DNA of 64,000 nt from Protea cynaroides (Eukaryota > Streptophyta > Magnoliopsida > Proteales > Proteaceae), in contig CM053276.1 in assembly GCA_028583415.1 (NCBI GenBank), forward strand, positions 59,439,510 through 59,503,509, in the 5' to 3' direction. The notes beneath the pieces were generated by a model that was not told where the DNA came from, searched no databases, and saw only the letters and a list, made by a program, of their open reading frames with translations. Below are positions 56,478 through 64,000 of this stretch, in pieces. The position numbers and the translations under genes are program-made. Every line of letters begins with the position of its first letter. Positions within the stretch are counted from its first letter, which is position 1.

Positions 56478-57739
56478 TTAAGAAGCTGGAGGCGAAGGAG
56501 GAGGCGGGGCCTCACGATCTCGGTCATAGTCCTCAGCATAGACTCTAGTCAACCAGGCTACCTGAGTCTGGGTCGTCTGTAGACTAGGTGTGAGATCGGC
56601 TACCCTCCTATCAGTCGCACACTGAATCTTTATGAGCTCTCCCATCCGCGTATCTGATATGCGCTGGGCAGCTAGCAGCTCATCCACTCTCGCACGCTGA
56701 GCGTCTAGCAACTCCTCCATCCTCATATCAGATGCGCGCTGAGCCTCTCTAATCTCGTGAAACATACTCGGCCACGTCATCAGCAGTGGGCGTGAAGGAC
56801 CAACCGCATGAGAAGGACCAGCCTCAGGTACAGGATCCGCCACAGAAGAAGTACCAACACCAGCCGCATGAGTATGTGAAGGCGGTGGTATCGCGTCAAC
56901 ATCCATATACATGCGGTCGTCATCGTTGACGGGATCAATATGAGTTCTAGCAGCGACAGCATCAGCCATCTCGATACGAGTGTGAGGGCGCACCATCGCA
57001 TTCCTCTCCTCATCACTAACCTTGGCATCCCGCATACCCATCTTGCGGATTGCCTCCCAATCTAGAGGCGACAAGAAGGTCTTCTCCTCGGATTTTCTCA
57101 TCTATCGGGTCCACCCCCGCACGGGTCGTGAGCATCGTAATCATGCGTCCATAGGGTAGATTACCCCTATGACTGAGAAACCCTCTCATAGTGCCCACTC
57201 TGCGGGATCAGATTATGCTGGATAATCTTGCAGAAGACCCGTGGAGCTGGATGTAAATAACAAGCTCTCATCTGCCAACGATCAAGACGGAGCAACTGAT
57301 TGTCGATCTCTGCCTCATCTCCATCTCAACAAACTGGGGCTCTCCAGGCGCACAGTACACCATGGGGCCATCATAAGGAATGCCCAATAATTCGGTCAAC
57401 TGCCGATAGTCGAAAGAAATATCTACCCCTTTGACGTAGCTGGTGATGCGCAACTCCTGACCATGCTCAACGTCATTGTAATTCCCAATTCCCCACCACC
57501 TGGAGATTACAATAGAACTGGCGCACCAAATCCGGACATGTGCACACGTCGTATGTAATGACAAGAAGCCACCCCATGTCACCAAAGGCTCCCTCTACGT
57601 TGAACACAGCTAACTCAGCCAAGTTCACCATACGACCATCCTCAACCTTCTTATAGGCATAGTCAGCATACCGTGCCTCGGCTTCATTGGAACGGAAGCG
57701 AAGGGGATCACGAACTCTGGGTACCTTGGTACGAGCCAT
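56478..57739 (-). pseudogene. E3 antisense ORF (aORF), Transposase_32-like
   Basis: The ATG at 57739 follows a splice acceptor (TTTTGCAG at 57752-57745) by five bases. The N-terminal part reads MARTKVPRVRDPLRFRSNEA, VNLAELAVFNVEGAFGDMGW and CPDLVRQFYCNLQVV, then SYVKGVDISFDYRQLTELLG, the pattern of the putative plant transposon protein domain. The second half (57101-56478) is open: DWEAIRKMGMRDAKVSDEER, a VNDDDRMYMDVDAI patch, repeated LLxAQRxSDxRM heptad-like units, TQVAWLTRVYAEDYDRDRE and a Pro-rich end. About 420 codons with two frameshifts (near 57490 and 57200). It lies opposite to gag-pol. Function is unknown. Confidence 0.75.
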
Positions 57740-57744
57740 GGTAT

Positions 57745-58186
57745 CTGCAAAACAAGAAAGAGAAGGAAAACTAAGGAAATATTAGGATAAAAATATAAAA
57801 TTTATTTAATAACGACGTAAGTTGACCATAAAGCCCCATTCCTCACCATACAAGTGGGCATGAGAACTTACGTAGGTCTAAACATACCCTACCACCCACA
57901 TGTAGTAGGAAATTTTAATTGACAATGTCCAATTCGAAGAAATTCAAGAAAAATAAAAAATGTCGACAAATTAGGGCAAAAAGAGAAAATTTCAAGTTTC
58001 TCGATAACCAACCGATGAAACTCAAAAAAATTTGAGGGCTTTCATTCCTCGAGACACCAATAACAAAAGCCCCCAATAAAAATCGAATTTTTACGGTTGG
58101 AAAAAGTTTAATTTGGAAAATATAAGTTAAACGTGCGAAAACCTAGAAATGGAAACCTAAAAACAGGTAAAAATGAGAAGACATAC
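57745..58186 (-). other. E3 aORF leader intron (442 nt, predicted)
   Basis: On minus the donor is CTACAG|GTATGTCTTC and the acceptor CTTGTTTTGCAG|ATACC. It matches the E2 intron (441 nt) in position, length and border sequence. E1 retains only its last 60 nt, with the acceptor as TTTTGCGG. Confidence 0.65.
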
Positions 58187-58299
58187 CTGTAGGGATGAAG
58201 TGGACGTCGAAACCCAGACTAAAATCGACCCACAACAGTGGAATAGCACTGAAGCAACTCAAAGAGGAGAGGCGAGTCGAAACGGGAGGGAAATAATAA

Positions 58300-58530
58300 G
58301 AAATGATCCAAAATCGGATCTTAAAAATCTGATTTTTAGCCCGAGGGTCGGACAATTCGACTAGCACAATCGACCCTCCCATCGACCCTCGGCTCTCGGG
58401 AATCTGACAGAAAACTAAGGGTCGGAATTGAGGGTCAGATACCCATCGACCCTCGCATCGACCCTCAGCTCTCGGGAAGAACAGGTCATTCCCAGGGTCG
58501 GATACCAAGGGTCGGACACACCATCGACCC
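58300..58530 (-). promoter_or_regulatory. E3 aORF upstream region with GGGTCGA box cluster
   Basis: About eleven GGGTCG/CGACCC boxes lie in 58338-58530, including CATCGACCCTCGCATCGACC. A TATA-like ATTTTTAAG follows on minus near 58325-58317, then a pyrimidine-rich leader and the intron donor at 58186. The same order is seen in E2. It is a predicted antisense promoter. Confidence 0.5.
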
Positions 58531-58668
58531 TGCATAGAAAAGACAGTATTTTTTTATAAAATGAGCTAGAATTGGAATTGATTATTGGTTAGCGTGCCTA
58601 CATGAAATATAAATGACTTCTCACCTATTTTGATGATTTTCAGGCACCACCAATCACAGAAAAGAATT

Positions 58669-59692
58669 ATGTCTGGATGTAGGGTGACCCGACAGACCCG
58701 AAATGCAGTCCCACCACCACCACCCGTGGAGGAGACTAGTCAAGAAAATAACTATGCATCGGGTAATCCAGAACCGGCAAACCCTACAAATTTGCCACCT
58801 CCACCACCAGAGCTAACAACCGTGGTGATGAATCTGGCACATCAGCAATCAGCTGGACCACTCCCGACTAGTAGAGAGATTTTTTAAGATGAAACCCAAA
58901 GAATTCAACGGCAAACTGTCTGATCCGTTGTGGCCAGCACACTGGATAGATGAGATGGAGAGAAATTTCCTCATGATGACTACCACAGAGGAAGAGAAAG
59001 TACTATGCACCACCTTCATGCTCAAGGGCGATGCACATCATTGGTGAAAATCCACGAAGGCATATCTACTGACCAAGCACGCCCTACTGACATGGGCTAT
59101 ATATAAAGAAGCCTTCTTTGAGAAATATTTTCCACGGAGCTTCAGAGATTCGATGGAGAAGGAGTTCCTGAGTCTTTATCAGGGACAGATGTCAGTGGAT
59201 GCATACCAACAAATATATGAAGAGCTGTTTTTCTTCGCACCACTGAGTATGCAAGAAGAAGAAACCAAAACCCGTAGGTTTGTCACGGGACTGAGAGGAA
59301 ACATCAGAGAACATGTTCTGGGCTTAGAAAAGAGAATTTATAATTAAGCTGTCCAGATTGCTCGAGTTATAGAATCGAGCTAGAAGGAGAGTTATTTTAC
59401 TCAAAACAGAGGCATAAAAAGGCCAGCAGGAAATTCTTACAACAGAGGCAATAACAAGACATATAAGCCTTTCCGTCCTCAGAATTTTACTACTGCAACC
59501 AAGACTACTCCAAAGAGCTCAACCTCGCCCAAAGCCAAATTCTGAAGTCCCGAAGTGTTTTAACTGCAACCAGCTGGGACATATGGCAAGGGAGTGCCCA
59601 AAGCCCAAGAAGCAATTCCATCAGGGACGGGTATATGCTGTTACGTCCGAGGATGCGGCCGCATCACCCGATGTGGTCATAGGTATTGTACC
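58669..59692 (+). pseudogene. E3 gag remnant
   Basis: The ATG at 58669 lies 25 bases after an acceptor-like TGATTTTCAG (ends 58643). The N-terminus is MSGCRVTRQTRNAVPPPPPV. Most of the Gln-rich linker seen in E2 is deleted, and the frame shifts near 58880. The core has DPLWPAHWIDEMERNFLMMT, MEKEFLSLYQGQMSVDAYQQ and EELFFFAPLSMQ. The zinc knuckle CFNCNQLGHMARECP is at 59557-59601. Stops: TGA at about 59046 (Trp in relatives), TAA near 59346. Gag joins pol in frame at 59692/59693 with no intron. Confidence 0.88.
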
Positions 59693-62600
59693 TATAAATG
59701 GCGTACCCGCCAGAGTACTCTTCGATTCCGGAGCTACTCATTCATTTATATTTGTGTCATTCGAAAAGAAGATAAACTTACCCATCAAAACATTAGACTA
59801 CAAATTACTTGTACGATCACCGATGGGGTTAGAAGTGGAACTAGAGAAAGGTTATGGACCATGTCCAGTTCTCATTGGAGAGAAGACTTTAGATACAACC
59901 TTGATACAACTTGAGATGGCAGACTTTGATGTCATCTTGGGAATGGACTGGTTAGCTCGGCATTACTCAGAATCTATTATGCACCGAAAAGAAGCTAACG
60001 TTCAAAGACAAAAAAGGAGCAGAATTAAGTTTCTCGGGAACCAAACTTCCCCGTAGACGCAAGCTCATACTTTCAGCACTAAAGGCTAAGAAGTGCCTTG
60101 AGAAGGGGGCAATCGGGTATCTAGTATCCGTGGTTGACCTAACCAAGGAAGCACCACGAATGGAAGACATTGACATCGTGCGAGACTATCCTGACGTATT
60201 TTCAGAGGAACTACCCGGATTACCACCCGACCGAGCCACAGAGTTTGTAATAGACCTTATACCTGGAGCCGCACCAATGTCTAAAGCACCTTATAGAATG
60301 GCTCCTACGGAACTGAAGGAATTAAAAGTGCAACTACAAGAACTGCTGGACAAGGGTTATATTCGACCCAGTATATCTCCATGGGGGGCACCGGTGTTGT
60401 TCGTAAAGAAGAAGGATGGTAGCGTTCGATTATGCATCGACTATCGGGAGTTGAATAAACTGACAATCAAGAATCGACACCCACTACCTCGGATCGATGA
60501 CTTGTTCAATAAGTTACAAGGACCGAAAGTATTTTCTAAGATCGATCTTCGATCAGGCTATCATCAGTTGAAGATTAAAGAAGGAGATATTCCGAAGACA
60601 GCTTTCAAAATCAGATACGGACATTATGAATTTTTGGTTATGTCTTTTGGATTAACTAATGCACCGGCAACGTTCATGGAACTTATGAACCGAGTTTTCC
60701 ACAATATGTTGGATACGTCGGTTATAGTATTTATTGATGATATATTGGTATATTCCAAGGACAAGGAAACCCATATCAAGAACCTAAACGCAGCCCTACA
60801 GCGTTTAAGGAAAGAGAAGCTATATGCCAAATTTTTAAAGTGCGAGTTTTGGCTAAGTGAAGTTGCCTTTCTAGGCCATGTAGTATCCGCTGAAGGAATC
60901 AAAGTGGATCCCAGCAAGATAGAGGCTATTGTAAAGTTGGAAGCACCAAAGAGCGTTTCGGAAATCAGAAGTTTTTTGGGTCTTGCTGGTTATTATCGGA
61001 GATTCGTAGAAGACTATTCTCGGATTGTCGTACCTCTCACCAGTTTGACTAAGAAAGGTGAAAAGTTTGTTTGTCGGATAAATGTGAGAAGAGCTTCCAG
61101 ACGCTGAAGTCCAGATTGATATCCACCCCGATTTTGACTATTCCTATTCCAGGACAGACGTTTACCTTATACACTGATGCGTCGGGATTGGGATTGGGAT
61201 GTGTGCTTATGCAAGGAGAGCAAGTGATTGCTTATGCTTCAAGACAATTGAAGGTACATGAGAAAAACTACCCCACTCATGATTTGGAGTTAGCGGCAGT
61301 AGTACATGCTGTCAAGATATGGAGACATTACTTATACGGAGAGAAATTTCGGATTAAGTTGGACCATAAAAGTCTTACTTATTTATTTAATCGAAGGAGT
61401 TGAATATGAGACAAAGAAGATGGCTGGAACTATTAAAAGACTATGATTGTGATATCCAGTATCATCCGGGAAAAGCGAACATAGTAGCGGATGCATTAAG
61501 CAGAAAAACAATGATAAAATCTCAAGGAGAAGTTAACACGACTGCAACAATGTGTACTACCAGAATGGTATTCAATCACGACAACGAGCAGTATGTGATA
61601 GATACAATGGATGGATCAGCCAACCAAGGGCTTATTCATCGATTGTCGAATATGTTCACAGCTTTGAAGATTATACCGGATATAGTGGATGAAGTGAAGA
61701 CAGCTATCAAAGCAGATCCTTATCTGAGAACAGTACAAGAAGATATTGAGAAAGGTAGGACCAACCCTGAGTTCACCTTGGATGACGAGAAGGTACTGAG
61801 ATACAAAGGAAGAATATGTGTACACGAAGCAGAAAGTGCGGACATTAGACACCGACCGAGGAAGGAAGCCCACACCACCATCTATTCGATACATCCCGGA
61901 AGTACAAAAATGTATCATGATCTAAAGAAACTATATTGGTGGAGGGGAATGAAAGCAGATGTAGCTAAGTTCGTGTCTCAATGCCTAAATTGTCGAAAGT
62001 AAAGGCTGAACGACAAAGACCCGCGGGATCGTCTGACCATTACCAAAACCAGCATGGAAATGGGACTGCATCACTATGGACTTCGTCACAGGGATACCAT
62101 TGACTCCTCGAGTAGTTGACGTAGTTTGGGTGATTGTGGACCGTCTGACTAAAACAGCTCACTTCATACCTATACGACCTCAGTATACACTGGAAAGATT
62201 AGCGAAGCTGTATGTGGATAATATTGTTCGGTTACACGGTGTTTCAGAAAGCATTGTGTCGGATAGAGATCCACGATTTACTTCTAAGTTTTGGGAAGGA
62301 TTGCAAAAGGCTATAGGTACAACGTTGAAGTTCAGTACGGCATTCCACCCACGAGAATGAACAATCCGGAGCGTACAATTCAGATTCTAGAAGATATGCT
62401 ACGAGCATGTGTAATTGATTTCAAAGGATCATGGGATGAAAAGTTACCATTGATCAAGTTCGCGTATAACAACAGCTATCAGGCTACTATACAGATGTCA
62501 CCTTATGAAGCACTGTATGGCAGGAAGTGTCGAACTCCCTTGTTCTGGAATGAAGTTGGAGAACGTAGTATTGTTGGACCAGAATTTGTTGAAGAGACCT

Positions 62601-63146
62601 GTCGAGTGGTCGACATCATCAAGGAAAGAGTAAGAACAACTCAGAACCGTCAGAAGCAATATGCGGATACTCGACGAAGAGATCTGGAGTTCGCTGTAGG
62701 TGATAAAGTATTTTTGAAGGTATCGCCCATGCGAGGATTAAAGAGGTTCGGACAGAAAGGGAAACTAAGTCCAAGATATGTCGGGCCGTATGAAATTCTA
62801 GCAAAGCGTGGAAAAGTGGCTTATCAGTTAGCACTACCACCATCTATGTCAAGTGTGCATGACGTATTTCACATTTCCTATTGAAGAAGTATGTCAAAGA
62901 CCCAACGCATGTTTTGACAGTGGATTTGCCGAAATTGACCAATGATTTGACATTTGAAGTAACACCAACAGAAATCACTAGTCGAAAGGTTCAACGTCTA
63001 CGCAACAGAGATATCTACTATGTTAAGGTCACATGGAAAAGTAGAGACATGGAAGAAATTACATGGGAAGAAAAAAATGCTATGCGGAAGCAATACCCTC
63101 ACTTGTTTGATTCAAAAGGTACGTACAATTTCGAGGATGAAATTTT
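59693..63146 (+). pseudogene. E3 pol: protease, RT, RNase H, integrase, chromodomain
   Basis: Protease: ARVLFDSGATHSF (59710-59748) and DVILGMDWLARH. RT: a 325-codon open frame (60130-61107) with PYRMAPTELKELKVQLQELL, SVRLCIDYRELNKL, SKIDLRSGYHQLKIKEGD and catalytic VIVFIDDILVYSKD (60722-60765). RNase H: FTLYTDASGLGLGCVLMQGE (61160). Integrase: zinc region with CLNC (61983-61994), CITMDFVTGIP, SDRDPRFTSKFWEGLQ (62258-62305), RMSPYEALYGRKCRTP-type end and YVGPYEILAKRGKVAY. The chromodomain runs from RKVQRLRNRDIYYVKVTW to EEITWEEKNA (62980-63085), which targets integration to marked chromatin in this family. Frameshifts near 60000, 61066, 61396, 62000, 62350 and 62880. Confidence 0.93.
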
Positions 63147-63150
63147 TATA

Positions 63151-63162
63151 ATTTGGGGGAGT
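63151..63162 (+). other. E3 polypurine tract
   Basis: ATTTGGGGGAGT lies directly before the 3' LTR. Confidence 0.85.
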
Positions 63163-64000
63163 TGTAAGACCCGTGTCAATCTAACCCGGTCTTACCACCT
63201 TGAACCAGGTTTACCCATCATGGTCGAGTCAAATGGACCAAGGGCGTGAAGGAGATCTAGATCCCAGGTATCAAATCGACCCAAAAACACTTAAAATAGG
63301 GGAAGGGTTGCATACCCAGCTAAGCAGGGTCGGACCTCCCAAAACAGAAAGTCAGACCCTCAGTTTTGAAGGGAGGGTCGGACAGCTTAGAACCCTAGGG
63401 TCGACGGGATCATCGACCCTCGGTTGCCGTAAGAAAATAAACAGAAAATTTCCTAATTTTCGATTGGGATTCTTTCCTAATCTCAAAGGGACTTATTTTA
63501 GGATGTTCCTACTCTATTTAAAGGACGTCCCTAAGCCACTTTCACTCCTTTCACAACCCTAATTGAATTGAGAGAAAGAGAGGAGAAGGAAAAGAGGAAG
63601 AAGAAAGGCAAGGAAGAGAACTTAGCAAAAAGGAGAAGAATTTCAGAGAAAAAGTAATCTTCTCAGGTATGGATACTAATTCCATGAGTTTCTACAGACC
63701 TTAGGTTAGTTATTGTTGAGAGTGTGATCTCGGAGAAACCCAAACCATCAATCTATGGTTAGGTTTTCATGGAAAACCATAGGAGAATGCATGAAAACTA
63801 TTTAGATGGATTATACAAGGTTCCAGACCATGGAATGAATGTTTAATGGAATATAGAAGCAAAACATAGGACCCCAAACACGAAGAATGGATCAAAGAGA
63901 GGGAATTGGACCAAAGTGCACAGAGGGTCGCACCGAGGGTCGATGACCATCCGACCCTAGGTGTTCCTGACCATCGACCCTCAGTGTTCGGGAAGTTCAG
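63163..64000 (+). repeat. E3 3' LTR, truncated by window end
   Basis: It matches 53887-54740. TATTTAAA lies near 63515, and GGGTCGA boxes at 63320-63425 and 63925-63985. Few differences from the 5' copy are visible, for example ATCATGGTCGAG versus ATCACGGTCAAG. Confidence 0.95.

Larger units (their letters stand above)
53887..64000 (+). mobile_element. E3: Tekay-like chromovirus, 3' LTR cut by window end
   Basis: The best-preserved chromovirus. 5' LTR 53887-56198 (2312 bp), primer site 56202-56213, antisense ORF 57739-56478, its leader intron 58186-57745, box cluster 58338-58530, gag 58669-59692, pol 59693-about 63146 without the mini-intron, polypurine tract 63151-63162, 3' LTR from 63163. 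Same subfamily as E1. Damage is mild: a few stops in gag and about five single-frame shifts in pol. The full element should end near 65470. Confidence 0.93.

Overview
This window is nuclear heterochromatin from a flowering plant. It consists almost entirely of Ty3/gypsy LTR retrotransposons inserted into one another, plus one organelle-derived block near the left end. No intact host gene is visible. The species cannot be named from the sequence. The angiosperm call rests on plastid ndhF and rpl22 fragments, Tekay/Del-type chromoviruses with 2.3-2.5 kb LTRs and tRNA-iMet primer sites, and an Athila-type element primed by tRNA-Asp. Elements are labelled E1-E6.

Layout. 1-1466: unassigned, with a purine-rich tract. 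1530-3880: organelle-derived block (plastid ndhF on minus, a plastid rpl22 tail on plus, other organelle-like DNA). 3881-5924: a degenerate LTR-like region and a gag-like fragment of an old host element (E5). E5 is split by E4 and seems to resume at 51309. E4 (minus, 5925-51308) is a Tekay-like element. Its left LTR is split at 6663 by E2 (plus, 6664-31896; duplication TCACT). E2's own 5' LTR is split at 6941 by E1 (minus, 6942-17967; duplication GAAAC). A solo LTR (20446-22755) sits inside the antisense ORF of E2. An Athila-type element, E6 (plus, 39288-48416, LTRs of 1186 and 1187 bp), lies in the leader of E4 and is followed by a suspicious poly-C/poly-T block (48421-48785). 51309-53886 holds old repeat debris. 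E3 (plus, 53887 to beyond 64000) is the best-preserved chromovirus.

Two features recur in the chromoviruses. (1) An antisense ORF (aORF) of roughly 380-430 codons lies between the primer site and gag in E1, E2 and E3, with a probable remnant in E4. Its N-terminal half resembles the putative plant transposon protein domain (Transposase_32). In E2 and E3 it is preceded by a 441/442-nt leader intron and by a cluster of GGGTCGA-type boxes that also occur in the LTRs. (2) A 66-69 nt candidate mini-intron separates the Gag zinc-knuckle region from protease in E1, E2 and E4. Unspliced RNA would stop after Gag, and removal would put protease in frame. E3 lacks exactly this segment, as expected if it descends from reverse transcription of spliced RNA.

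All elements are decayed by stops and frameshifts. E2 and E6 show mainly deamination-type stops (CAG/CAA to TAG/TAA, TGG to TAG). E1 shows the opposite pattern, CTG to CCG and CAG to CGG, and this may be a sequencing artefact.
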